Source: Lewinella sp. LCG006
GTDB taxonomy: Bacteria > Bacteroidota > Bacteroidia > Chitinophagales > Saprospiraceae
Assembly (NCBI RefSeq): GCF_040784935.1
Contig: NZ_CP160680.1
Location: 2,161,501 to 2,225,500 of the forward strand
DNA length: 64,000 nucleotides
Direction: 5' to 3'
In this document: positions 8,060 through 16,545 of the stretch, in pieces
Numbering within the stretch: the first letter of the stretch is position 1
How the letters are laid out: the number at the start of each line of letters is the position of its first letter
Position numbers and translations under genes: made by a program
The notes under the pieces: generated by a model
Told to the model about the DNA's origin: nothing
The model's database searches: none
The model's input: the letters and a program-made list of their open reading frames with translations, nothing else

Positions 8060-8126
8060 CTAAACAAGCCTGTAAGTTTCATCATTTGACAAATGCGTTC
8101 CTATTGTTAATTTCACTCACCTCCCC

Positions 8127-9476
8127 CTAAAACGCATACCCAAACCCCAACCGCCCCTTCAAGAATTCTCGCTTTTCAATAACACTATTCGCTTCACCGA
8201 ACGACCACTGCACGTTGGCGTCAAGCAAAACGCTCCAGTTTTTACCTAGGTAATAATCAAATCCGAGCGTTAGCCAAGCATCTTCGAGCAGGAGGTGACG
8301 GTTTAGAATATTATCCTGGCTCAGCAAGTAATAGTTGTCATTTCCTTCGTATTCATAATTCAGGAGTGATTGGGTAGGCCGAATAGCCATGAGACCTGCT
8401 CCCAGGTAAGGGCTCAGTCGCCTTTTCACGAGCATCCGGTATTTGATGCCCAAGGGGATTTGCCAATAGCGAAAATCGCCTTGTAGTTTTTCTAGCTCAT
8501 CTCCCGGAGTATTGGGAGGAAGTAGAGGAAAACCGCTAAAATCGACGTCGTCATCGTGTTTGAGGCCGAAGGTATTGGCCAGATATTCTGCTCCGAGTAC
8601 AATACTAAAATGGCGGTTATAACTAAGCTCTGCTAAAAGTGCACCAGAGAAATTAGACTGTTGCTCTAGCTCGGGCAGTCCTCTTGCGGCAAAGGTACCC
8701 GCACTAAATCCAATCTTTACGGCCGAAGGTAAAACGGGCGCAAGGCGTTCAGACAAGGTCTTTTTACCTTGTTCAATGGTTGGGACAACAATGGCAGGTA
8801 AGGCCTGTTCTTCTGAATAATTCAGAAAAAAGAAACGAAAAGGTAAGCGTGCTGTGGGGCCTTGGTTCCACCTGGTATTGGTTGTTTCTCCCTCGGTCAA
8901 ATTTGCTGCACCTACTGCCAAGAGGTCTTTTTCTGCGGCGGCTGGCCCGGGTAATCCTGGCCCGGTATTTAATGTAGTAGGCGATGTGTGCGTTGGAAAA
9001 AATCTGCTTAGGTAAGCATCATTCGCAGCGGGTTTTCCTGGCCAAAGACTACTGGGCGAAGAAGGCTGGGCTCCTGATAACAGCGAAGAGGCTGGATAAA
9101 GTTGTTGTTTTGCGTTGGAATCATCACGGGTACCGCGCTTCTCATAAACGGTACGATAAATGGTATCATACTCCACAACAACCGTTCTGCGCACGATGGT
9201 GTCCATGATGGTCACCTGCTCATGAGGTGTTCTTTGTTGCAAATGGGCCAATTCGGCACCTTGTTGTTGATAAGCTCCCCATAGCCAAAACAGCAGTAAC
9301 AGCGGGATTGCAGCCGCCAATATGGGCAGCCACCAGAAGGGGAATCCTGATTTTGGCTCGCCTTTATCCAGTTGATCAAGCCGCCCTTCTAAATCCTGCC
9401 AGACGCGTTCCTCAAATGGATAGTCCGGCGGGGAATTCAGGCTCTCCCGAATCTTATCCTCAAACTTATCGTCCAT
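8127..9476 (-). CDS. Membrane-anchored anti-sigma-like protein with outer-membrane beta-barrel-like C-terminus
   Basis: 449 residues. Residues 1-43 are a cytoplasmic acidic segment (DDKFEDKIRESLNSPPDYPFEERVW..LEGRL) of the type that follows ECF sigma genes in Bacteroidota. One membrane helix lies at ~46-66 (FWWLPILAAAIPLLLLFWLWG), followed by a ~150-residue low-complexity periplasmic linker. The C-terminal ~190 residues have the alternating-strand pattern of an OmpW/PF13568-like barrel ('KIGFSAGTFAARG', 'PLGIKYRMLVKRRLSPYLGAGL', ending 'GRLGFGYAF'). Its start overlaps the sigma gene end by 11 bp, so the two are translationally coupled. I infer that the N-terminus binds the sigma factor and the distal part senses envelope state. 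Confidence 0.75.
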   Translation of the reverse strand: MDDKFEDKIRESLNSPPDYPFEERVWQDLEGRLDQLDKGEPKSGFPFWWLPILAAAIPLLLLFWLWGAYQQQGAELAHLQQRTPHEQVTIMDTIVRRTVVVEYDTIYRTVYEKRGTRDDSNAKQQLYPASSLLSGAQPSSPSSLWPGKPAANDAYLSRFFPTHTSPTTLNTGPGLPGPAAAEKDLLAVGAANLTEGETTNTRWNQGPTARLPFRFFFLNYSEEQALPAIVVPTIEQGKKTLSERLAPVLPSAVKIGFSAGTFAARGLPELEQQSNFSGALLAELSYNRHFSIVLGAEYLANTFGLKHDDDVDFSGFPLLPPNTPGDELEKLQGDFRYWQIPLGIKYRMLVKRRLSPYLGAGLMAIRPTQSLLNYEYEGNDNYYLLSQDNILNRHLLLEDAWLTLGFDYYLGKNWSVLLDANVQWSFGEANSVIEKREFLKGRLGFGYAF

Positions 9477-10032
9477 CTCGGTAGCGTTTTGCCAAAGGCG
9501 TTTGGTTTATGTTGTTTTGTAAAATTTTCCTCGCTTTCGCGTAATTCGATTTGGAGGTCCCCACGCTGATGTTGAGTTGCTCGGCAATTTCGTGATGCTT
9601 GAATCCTTCCATCACGTATAGGTTAAAGACCAGGCGGTAACGGGGTGGCAGTTGTTGCACATGCGCTAAAACGTCTTCGTAAAGCAGCTTGTTCCATCCT
9701 TCGTTTTCTCCGTCAGTGATAGCTACTTCTTCAGCTACGGGGTAAACCTCCAGTTTCTTGTATTTGCGGTGGTAGTCAATGGCCGTGTTGACCACAATCT
9801 TTCGTAACCATGTTTTAAACTCATAAGCATCATCGTACTGGTCCAATCTGGTGAAGACCTTCAGAAAACTTTCGTTGAGGATTTCCTCTGCCTCCGCGCG
9901 ATTGTCTCCATAACGCAAGGCAATACTAAAGGCGTAGCCATAGAAAAGCCGGTACAGCTTTTTCTGGCCAGAACGATTACCTTGCCGGCAAGCTTCAAGC
10001 AACAGTTGTAGGTGGCGCTTATTATCCTCCAA
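9466..10032 (-). CDS. ECF RNA polymerase sigma factor (sigma-70 family)
   Basis: 188 residues. Region 2 spans ~20-95 ('FYGYAFSIALRYGDNRAEAEEILNESFLKVFTRLDQYDD...FKTWLRKIVVNTAIDYHRKYKK'), and region 4 spans ~125-175 with the helix-turn-helix 'LPPRYRLVFNLYVMEGFKHHEIAEQLNISVGTSKSNYAKARKIL'. It has no region 1 or 3, so it is an extracytoplasmic-function type. The start is a TTG at 10032: the frame upstream to the stop at 10063-10065 holds no ATG or GTG. It overlaps the membrane anchor gene downstream, its probable regulator. Target promoters cannot be told from this window. Confidence 0.9.
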   Translation of the reverse strand: MEDNKRHLQLLLEACRQGNRSGQKKLYRLFYGYAFSIALRYGDNRAEAEEILNESFLKVFTRLDQYDDAYEFKTWLRKIVVNTAIDYHRKYKKLEVYPVAEEVAITDGENEGWNKLLYEDVLAHVQQLPPRYRLVFNLYVMEGFKHHEIAEQLNISVGTSKSNYAKARKILQNNINQTPLAKRYRDGR

Positions 10033-10090
10033 ACGGATGTTTTTTAACCCGTACGCGAGTTTTCAAAAAATGGTTGCCTACTGTTCAAGA

Positions 10091-11509
10091 TTACTTCAGC
10101 AACTGCTTCTCCAGCCAGTCTCGTTCCAGTATGTCCGTTACGGGGGGTAGCTGCTGCGCCAGGTCGCTTCTTTTTTGTGGTTCAAAAGCAGGTATTTTAG
10201 CCATTTGTCGCACCACAGTAATAAACGCTTTCACTTGTGCTTTCAGGCTTGGCTTTGCTAATGTTTGCCGGTAAATATAAACGCGATAAGCTTCCAGGAA
10301 GTGTAGCAAAAGTTCGATTTCCTTGCTTTCCCAATATATCTTCACCAGCAAATTTTTAGCAGCAATGGCCAGTAGAAGGTCGCTTAAATCCAGCTGGTTC
10401 AGTAAGCTTTGGGCGGTTGCATAATCCCCTTCGTAATACCTGGTGTGGGCCAGGTTGTAGTGGTAAATGTTTTCTTGTGCTGCGGTAGGCAGATAGGCTC
10501 GGTATTTTTCAAGAAAATCAGAAGTCCAGCGGATGCGGCCAGTCCGTAAGCCTACTGTGACGAGGTTGCTGTAGCGCCATGGGGGCAAAAAACCATGCTC
10601 CAGCAACATCCCTTTTTCAATGAGGTGGGTATTCAGGTCAAGATAAAACTCGTAATACAAGGGATCATTCTGAATCCTTATTTGCTGGGTACAATGGTTG
10701 AGCAAGTAGGTGTAGAAATTTTTCAACAGCTCGGGGGGAGTCACCGTTTCATAATTTTTGAGCAACTCGTTTGCCTGGCGAAAATAGGCTTCTTCAGCAG
10801 GATGTTCTACCATTTTCAATACGGCTGAATAAAGCTTAATGATCACCGCTCGATGGTAGGGGAGCTGCTCCGACCAGGCTTTTACATCTTCAGCCAGTCG
10901 TAGCTCATAGGGGATATCGAGCACTAGCCCCGCATTCGTCATCTCCAAAAGGTAAGGGAGTTTTTTGGCCAGGTAAGCATGGTCTAAAGCATCGGCAGCA
11001 GCCTGTAATTCCGGGTGATAATTCCGTTCGTAGTTGCTCAGGCTCCGAAATTCGCTTTCTTTTAACTGGCTCAAGTATTCCCAGTAATCGGCATCCTGAT
11101 AGGGAGCATCATCTAATAACTTTTTTAGCCGTCGCGCAGTAGTTTGGTAATGTTTATCGAGTTTTGCCTCTTGGTAGTACTGCAACAAAAGCAATTCTCG
11201 CCGTGGAGCATCATTAAGCACTTGATCGATAACAATGCACTGCTCCAACGCTTGCAAAAGATCACTACAGCGGTAAGCGAGTTCTTTGGTGCTAATTTTC
11301 AGCGCTTTAGCAATCGACTCTTTTTTGATCTGATCCCCTTTAAATCGAGGAGCAAGGGGGTGGAGATATAGGAATAATGCCAGAATTTTGGTATTTTTAT
11401 TAACCAACATTCCCGGCAGGCGTTCCGAAAAACGCTGCAACTGTGCCTTGCTAAGCACGCGAAACAATGTCACTAGTTTACTTTGCTCCATAACGGGCCG
11501 ATTATCCAT
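10091..11509 (-). CDS. Helical repeat-like cytoplasmic protein, unknown function
   Basis: 472 residues from the ATG at 11509 (ATG 11491 is an alternative; the open frame extends further upstream but would run into the divergent gene). It is almost entirely alpha-helical, with leucine- and tyrosine-rich helix pairs reminiscent of TPR/HEAT-like solenoids, for example 'YHYNLAHTRYYEGDYATAQSLLNQLDLSDLLLAIAAKNLLVKIYWESKEIELLLHFLEAYRVY' near residues 360-420. No signal peptide, membrane segment or catalytic motif is visible. It is 58 bp upstream of the sigma factor gene on the same strand and divergent, by only 13 bp, from the dockerin-like gene. Function not recognised. Confidence 0.75.
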   Translation of the reverse strand: MDNRPVMEQSKLVTLFRVLSKAQLQRFSERLPGMLVNKNTKILALFLYLHPLAPRFKGDQIKKESIAKALKISTKELAYRCSDLLQALEQCIVIDQVLNDAPRRELLLLQYYQEAKLDKHYQTTARRLKKLLDDAPYQDADYWEYLSQLKESEFRSLSNYERNYHPELQAAADALDHAYLAKKLPYLLEMTNAGLVLDIPYELRLAEDVKAWSEQLPYHRAVIIKLYSAVLKMVEHPAEEAYFRQANELLKNYETVTPPELLKNFYTYLLNHCTQQIRIQNDPLYYEFYLDLNTHLIEKGMLLEHGFLPPWRYSNLVTVGLRTGRIRWTSDFLEKYRAYLPTAAQENIYHYNLAHTRYYEGDYATAQSLLNQLDLSDLLLAIAAKNLLVKIYWESKEIELLLHFLEAYRVYIYRQTLAKPSLKAQVKAFITVVRQMAKIPAFEPQKRSDLAQQLPPVTDILERDWLEKQLLK

Positions 11510-11522
11510 CAACCCTACAAAA

Positions 11523-12620
11523 ATGCAATTTAATCTCCTATTCTGCTTATTTATCCTCAGTGGCACCCTGTTACCGGCACAGGTTGTTTTCCCGGGCGAC
11601 CTCAACAACGATGGAACAGCCAACTACCTTGACCTCCTGCCGCTGGGGGTGGCTTATGGCCAAACAGGCCCCATAAGATTTGAGGCGACGCTAAACTGGC
11701 AACCCCAAGAAGCAGAGCTTTGGGGACTCAATTTACCCGTCAGCGGGGTCAATCTTGTCTCCGTCGATGCGGATGGCAACGGTATTATAGATTCGCTCGA
11801 CCTGGATGCCATCGCCTTAAATTACGACAGCCTGCAGACATTGTCATTACCTCCGCCCCAACCTTACCTGCTTACAGATACCTTCCTGGTAGAGGAACGG
11901 CCGACATTGGAACTGCGCTTCAATCGCACCGAAGCAACCGCAGGAGATACCGTAGAAGTCACTATTTTTCTCCATATCCCAGACCCCTCCGTTTTTCCAC
12001 CCACGAATCCCCCTACGGCAATAGCTTGTCAAATAGCTTTCGATCCTACCATGATCAATGAAGCAAGTACGCGGTTTCTGGCAGCAGAAAATTCCGAAGA
12101 TTTGATGTTCATCGGAGCTGGTACAAATAATGTCGATTTTGGACGCTCACCGCTTTCCGGGCAGCTTGAGTTTGCCGCTGCAGGCCGTGGACAAGGTGCC
12201 CTGGCTATGAGCCGCCCCGTAGGCAAGTTCATCATCGTCATCGAAGACATGATTCTGCTGGAAGGTAGCCCAGGGTTTGATATCAATGATGCTTTACTGA
12301 TCAACTTGAATGAACAAGTCATCGACATCCAAGTGGAGACGGATAGCCTATTGATTGTGAATACTCAAGCACCAGCAATTACGGCCACCTCGCTACGGGC
12401 TTATCCCAATCCTTGTACGAAGAGCTTGCAACTCTGTGGTGGAAGCGACCAAGAGGTCAAGCTGTTTGATCATCAAGGGCAATTGCTGCGGGTCTTTCAA
12501 CAGTTTGGCCAAGATTGCCAGCAAATAGATATGGATGTTTATCCTGCTGGGGCTTACTTCTTTGGCGTACAAACCCCTGAAAATTACCAGACGCTGAAGG
12601 TTATTAAACAAGAAGAATAA
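11523..12620 (+). CDS. T9SS-secreted protein with dockerin-like and cohesin-like modules
   Basis: 365 residues from the ATG at 11523, which opens directly into a signal peptide (MQFNLLFCLFILSGTLLPAQ). Two calcium-loop repeats follow: 'GDLNNDGTANYLDLLPLGVAYG' (residues ~25-46) and 'VDADGNGIIDSLDLDAIALNY', a type I dockerin-like pair. Residues ~125-270 form a beta-rich domain ('TAGDTVEVTIFL...AIACQIAFDP') resembling a cohesin or carbohydrate-binding sandwich. The last ~75 residues are a T9SS sorting domain ('RAYPNPCTKSLQL', 'YPAGAYFFGV', 'LKVIKQE'). Having both a dockerin-like and a cohesin-like module suggests intramolecular or surface assembly; this is inference. Confidence 0.8.
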   Translation: MQFNLLFCLFILSGTLLPAQVVFPGDLNNDGTANYLDLLPLGVAYGQTGPIRFEATLNWQPQEAELWGLNLPVSGVNLVSVDADGNGIIDSLDLDAIALNYDSLQTLSLPPPQPYLLTDTFLVEERPTLELRFNRTEATAGDTVEVTIFLHIPDPSVFPPTNPPTAIACQIAFDPTMINEASTRFLAAENSEDLMFIGAGTNNVDFGRSPLSGQLEFAAAGRGQGALAMSRPVGKFIIVIEDMILLEGSPGFDINDALLINLNEQVIDIQVETDSLLIVNTQAPAITATSLRAYPNPCTKSLQLCGGSDQEVKLFDHQGQLLRVFQQFGQDCQQIDMDVYPAGAYFFGVQTPENYQTLKVIKQEE

Positions 12621-12631
12621 CGCGCTTTTTA

Positions 12632-12688
12632 CCCCAAAAACAACCGTGACGGCCCTTCTTGCGAAGTATCGTCACGGTTGATTTTGGG
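12632..12688. terminator. Bidirectional hairpin between convergent genes
   Basis: The arms 'CAACCGTGACG' (12641-12651) and 'CGTCACGGTTG' (12670-12680) pair perfectly and extend outward through A/T-rich 'CCCCAAAAA' and 'TTTTGGG'. It lies between the stop of the dockerin-like gene and the end of the convergent coiled-coil gene. Confidence 0.75.
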
Positions 12689-12783
12689 TTGACTTTGCAT
12701 TCAGCATAGTTGAAGTCCCTATACCCCTTACCTAAAGCGGGGATGTAATCGCCACGTATCCCTCTACTTCCTTTGCACAATAC

Positions 12784-14406
12784 TTATCCCCCAAAATGCA
12801 GGCCTACGCCCAAAGCAATGCCATAATTTTTATTGCCCCCCGTTTGGCTCCACTGCCCTTGCAGGTTGATGAAAATGCTGCCGGGCGATTGCCAACGCAG
12901 AGCTGCTTCCAGCGCGTAAGAAAATGCCGTATTGGTCTTTTCTCCTAGCTGCCAATTTACATCAGCGATGGTAGCCGTTACGGTTTCATGTTGTTGTACG
13001 ATTCCTGCCCATGCTCCTAGCAGCGGCTGCCATGAGCCATTGGAGAAGCGGTAGTTGCCACCGGTGCGCAAACCCATCGATTTTTGCTGGAGGGTATAAT
13101 CACCCTGAACGGTCACCGGGGTAGGGTCGGTACTCCCAAAGTTTAGGGTTGTTACCGGAAAGTGCGCTTCGGTCATCGCATTGCTATAAGTGAATTGGAT
13201 ACCCATTTCGCAGTGAGCCAAAAACTCATTCGTCAGCGTAATCCCTCCCTGCTTGCCAGGTCGAGTGGTCGTTTCCGTGAAAACGGGAGCGGTAGAGAAG
13301 GTCCCTAGTGTAAATTCTCCTCCCAGCTCTTCCGCAAGCAGCTCATAGATAGCTGGCTGCTCATAGATGCTTTTTAGCAATCCATCCATCTGGTCCATTT
13401 CAAAGGTAGCGGCACCTGGATCAACGAGCCAGCCTCCGAAGAGCGTACCTCGATAATCAATCGTGCGCTGCCGCTCCTTTCTGTCTTCCCAAGGCAAAGC
13501 ATTTTCGTCATCGGGATTTTTATCCTCCTCCTTAGGCTGTTCGTTCTCTTCTTGTGGTGGCGCGGGTACGACGTGTGCATTGTCTTCGAGGTCTTTTATT
13601 TTTGCCTTGATAGCGTCTCTAACTTTTTCCCAGAAGCCTTTGTTCCACTTATCGTTGATCCGCCGATTGCGCTCTTTGGCCTCATCTTCCGGCATTTCTG
13701 CCGTTGGGGGTTTCCATGGGTAGCGACGCTGAAAGTCAATGAGTCGTGTACGATAATCGCTCTCAGATTCACCAACTTTACGCTCAAGTTCTTTCAATAA
13801 ACGGAGATAATACTTTGGGCAATCTTCCTCTTCCTCCCACTTATAAAGTTCTTCCATCTGGCGGATAAACTCTTCGTCGGCAGCAGCCTTAATGAGTGCT
13901 TCTCGTTTCTTTTGATAAGCTTCTTCTTCTCGCTGATAAATGAGTTCGAATTCTTTCAAGTCAAGGCTTTCTTTAGACTCATCATCTTCCAAAGCGGTTT
14001 TACAAGCGGTCTTGAACTTTTCCATTTCTTCCTTGAGTTGTTCCGTAATGGCCAGCATCTGTGCATACTTCTCGCGTAACCCATCCAGGGCATTTTCCCG
14101 GTCACGGCGCTCCTGCCTTACATTGGTACCATGTTCTTTGCTACAACGGAAATCATCTAACCAGTTCTGTTTCCTTTCGATTTCTTCCTCCGCCTTTTCC
14201 AAGGGACTTTTGTCTTCCCCCGCTGCGGGCGTATTTTGGTCATTGATCTTTTTGATGAGGCCATCAACGACTTTTTGTTGCTCCTCGCAAGGATTTTTTT
14301 TCAGGTCAAGCAAGCTGCTTGCAAAACCAGAGGGCTTACTTTCTAGGCTTGGCAGCATTAGCACGGTAAAGCTTAAGATCAGCCAAAATATTTTTAAGTT
14401 TTTCAT
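12784..14406 (-). CDS. Secreted coiled-coil protein with C-terminal barrel-like domain
   Basis: 540 residues with a signal peptide (MKNLKIFWLILSFTVLMLPSLES). Residues ~35-300 are highly charged, Glu/Lys-rich and predicted to be coiled coil ('KSPLEKAEEEIERKQNWLDDF', 'YQREEEAYQKKREALIKAAADEEF'), with three or four cysteines. A proline-rich acidic linker follows ('APPQEENEQPKEEDKNPDD'). Residues ~380-540 show alternating amphipathic strands ending in 'NYGIALGVGLHFGG', the closing-strand type of outer-membrane barrels. It may span the periplasm with its coil and insert into the outer membrane. No family recognised. Confidence 0.7.
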   Translation of the reverse strand: MKNLKIFWLILSFTVLMLPSLESKPSGFASSLLDLKKNPCEEQQKVVDGLIKKINDQNTPAAGEDKSPLEKAEEEIERKQNWLDDFRCSKEHGTNVRQERRDRENALDGLREKYAQMLAITEQLKEEMEKFKTACKTALEDDESKESLDLKEFELIYQREEEAYQKKREALIKAAADEEFIRQMEELYKWEEEEDCPKYYLRLLKELERKVGESESDYRTRLIDFQRRYPWKPPTAEMPEDEAKERNRRINDKWNKGFWEKVRDAIKAKIKDLEDNAHVVPAPPQEENEQPKEEDKNPDDENALPWEDRKERQRTIDYRGTLFGGWLVDPGAATFEMDQMDGLLKSIYEQPAIYELLAEELGGEFTLGTFSTAPVFTETTTRPGKQGGITLTNEFLAHCEMGIQFTYSNAMTEAHFPVTTLNFGSTDPTPVTVQGDYTLQQKSMGLRTGGNYRFSNGSWQPLLGAWAGIVQQHETVTATIADVNWQLGEKTNTAFSYALEAALRWQSPGSIFINLQGQWSQTGGNKNYGIALGVGLHFGG

Positions 14407-14952
14407 TGTAGTGGTGTTTTAGTTTAAAAAAACAATCACTACAATATTACCCGCCTCTCCTTTTGTTTGCGCGTTCAATTTTTTCTAGGCTTCGAGCCAG
14501 AAGTGCTAAAGCAAAACACTTTCCAAGAGGATAATCAATACGTAATACATTGATTTTTAAACAAATAAATACTGTACATCAAAATTGAGGTTTCGGGAAA
14601 ATTAAGTTTTGGGACCATGCCGATCCCGTCCGCCGTGCTCCGGCTTACGCCTTAGGCACTGTTGTTTGTACTTACTTACGGGCCACGGCCCGCCCATGTA
14701 CCCCGCTGTCGGGGTCGATTCGCAGAATCGGGGGTGGTTACCCAGCTGACCATTGTTGACTGGTTCTACAACTTTTTCAAAACTACATCCAAAGGTCAAT
14801 TTGACCTATGCCATCTTTGTAATGGGTGGTATTCTAAAATGTGTCTCGCTGGAGGCTACTAGTGAATCAGCCAGCAAGTCCTGTTACACACAAGCATGCT
14901 CCGCCCAATAGAGGCGATGCTAAAGCCTGGATAGGTGCTAAAGCTCTACGCT
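14407..14952. other. 546-bp gene-poor stretch with GC-rich stem-loops
   Basis: No convincing gene is present. A 65-codon minus-strand frame (14602-14799) overlaps the stem-loops and looks fortuitous. The segment 14600-14750 is markedly GC-rich compared with the AT-rich flanks and holds three successive perfect stem-loops: 14679-14692 (CGGGCC/GGCCCG), 14701-14714 (CCCCG/CGGGG) and 14716-14730 (CGATTC/GAATCG). The last 100 bases contain two imperfect copies of 'ATGCTAAAGC'. This could be a structured RNA, a recombination site or an element remnant. Confidence 0.4.
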
Positions 14953-16338
14953 TTATATATCAATTTTCATTTCCTTAAAATCTTTTCTGAAGTGTGACGC
15001 CCAATTTCCTGTATCCCAATTAGTGTTTTCTCTAAACAATTTAACCAAGTTGTCTTTGTCTAAAAAAGAAAGATGAGGCTTAACTAAGTCAAGTATCTTC
15101 GACATTCGAAATGCGTATTGGCTTACTCCAATTTGATCTATCATCGTATTTAAGAAATTATCAGAGGGAGCCTTAATCGACTCACTCAATATTTGAAGAG
15201 AATACAAATCATGAGAGTTCATATTTTTCACACAGCTAACAATTACTTCTGCTTTGACACTATCAGGTAGGTTTTCCAACTCTTGAAAAAGAGCCTTCTT
15301 AAGATCAAATTCATAATCTGAACAAATAAAACTGAATTCTCCTTTACCATTTATTGCCCCATCAAGTATAATATCTTGTATTTCCTCACCCCTGCTCAAC
15401 TGTAAATGTCTGAATCCCGTGTCGCTGATTTCTCTATAATTTTTCCAATTATACTCAATTAAGGCATCTATTGGCTTATTCTCTGTGTACTTAGCACTTG
15501 ATATAAGTAAATTACGAGTCTCAATATCAGTGCACTCGCTTCTTAACTTCGCTATGATTTTCTCAAATGGATTTCCAGTCATCAAATATCCAGCCAGAAT
15601 ACGGTTGTAGCCATTTTCACCGCACTGATATGAATTCATCTCATCATTTAGAATTTCTCGAAAAGAATGGTGAGGAAAACAAACTACAACTTGAGGAATT
15701 AGCTCTTTTTGTTTGTGTAAAAACTCTAAATCGTCTTCCTTTTGAAATCTGGCTAAATAAACAATAGCAGTTTTATTATTAGAAAAGGCTATCTCCTTGA
15801 TTAAATTATAAGATTTTTGCTCTTCTGCATTCCTCTGCATAACTCTATAAAACAATCTGTCTCTTAGTGAGCTACTTAGGATAATACTGTCAACCGAATT
15901 AACTGTAGTTGAGATATAGCTAGGTTCAATAGCCTCATATCTTTCTGTGATTAACTTATTATACAAAATATTACTTAATACATCATCGCTCATAATGCAG
16001 CCTGACATCACAGTTATTCTAGTTGTATCAATTCGAGTCTTCTCGAAAAAGCTCACGAAACGATCGTATTTCTTATCAATCAATGCCCAACCTAAATATC
16101 CTTTGAACACTGTATTATCTGTTTCTTCATAAAGATTTAGTAATCTCTCAATAGTCAGCTTTTTTAGTTGTTCATAATCTTTATATGCCGTATCAGTAGA
16201 ACCAGTAAATCCTGTAAATTCATATGATAATAAATCGACTTTTCTGAGCCGTGACACAGAATCTTCAACCGAGTGGCAGCCCTGAAATAGCATGGCCAAC
16301 AATAAAATTGTCAATAAATAACTTTGCAATCTATTCAT
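14953..16338 (-). CDS. Lipoprotein of unknown function, AT-rich gene
   Basis: 461 residues. The N-terminus is a lipoprotein signal peptide with the lipobox LFQG-C (Cys at about residue 21), so it should be lipidated by an Lgt such as the one encoded at 31805-32611. The mature part is mostly helical with no enzyme motif I recognise. Repeating helix pairs in the middle could be an armadillo-like solenoid, but this is a guess. The gene is clearly more AT-rich than the genes on either side, which hints at acquisition from another genome. Confidence 0.7.
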   Translation of the reverse strand: MNRLQSYLLTILLLAMLFQGCHSVEDSVSRLRKVDLLSYEFTGFTGSTDTAYKDYEQLKKLTIERLLNLYEETDNTVFKGYLGWALIDKKYDRFVSFFEKTRIDTTRITVMSGCIMSDDVLSNILYNKLITERYEAIEPSYISTTVNSVDSIILSSSLRDRLFYRVMQRNAEEQKSYNLIKEIAFSNNKTAIVYLARFQKEDDLEFLHKQKELIPQVVVCFPHHSFREILNDEMNSYQCGENGYNRILAGYLMTGNPFEKIIAKLRSECTDIETRNLLISSAKYTENKPIDALIEYNWKNYREISDTGFRHLQLSRGEEIQDIILDGAINGKGEFSFICSDYEFDLKKALFQELENLPDSVKAEVIVSCVKNMNSHDLYSLQILSESIKAPSDNFLNTMIDQIGVSQYAFRMSKILDLVKPHLSFLDKDNLVKLFRENTNWDTGNWASHFRKDFKEMKIDI

Positions 16339-16452
16339 AGATAATTATTGCTGTGATTTTGCGATATCCTAATAATCTTTCATTACTCAGTTGCGTCAAT
16401 CTTATTTTTGCGACGCACGTGGCTTGGTTCTCAGCCCGAGCGAGGATAATAC

Positions 16453-16494
16453 GCTTGGGCTGCGCCGAAGGCATGGCGATGCCAAAGCCCAAGC
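16453..16494. terminator. Strong hairpin behind the phosphoesterase gene
   Basis: The arms GCTTGGGCT (16453-16461) and AGCCCAAGC (16486-16494) are perfect, with a second nested stem GGCAT/ATGCC (16470-16474 and 16479-16483). It lies between the end of the phosphoesterase gene and the lipoprotein gene. No T-run follows, so it may be a palindromic repeat rather than a true rho-independent terminator. Confidence 0.5.
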
Positions 16495-16545
16495 ACAGGT
16501 AAAATGCCAATATTTCGCACCCCTACTTTATACCTAAACCATTCG

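Noticed and set aside
14602-14799. 65-codon minus-strand ORF
   Set aside because: It covers the GC-rich stem-loops and its peptide is rich in Cys, Gly, Pro and Arg as expected from translating a structured GC block.
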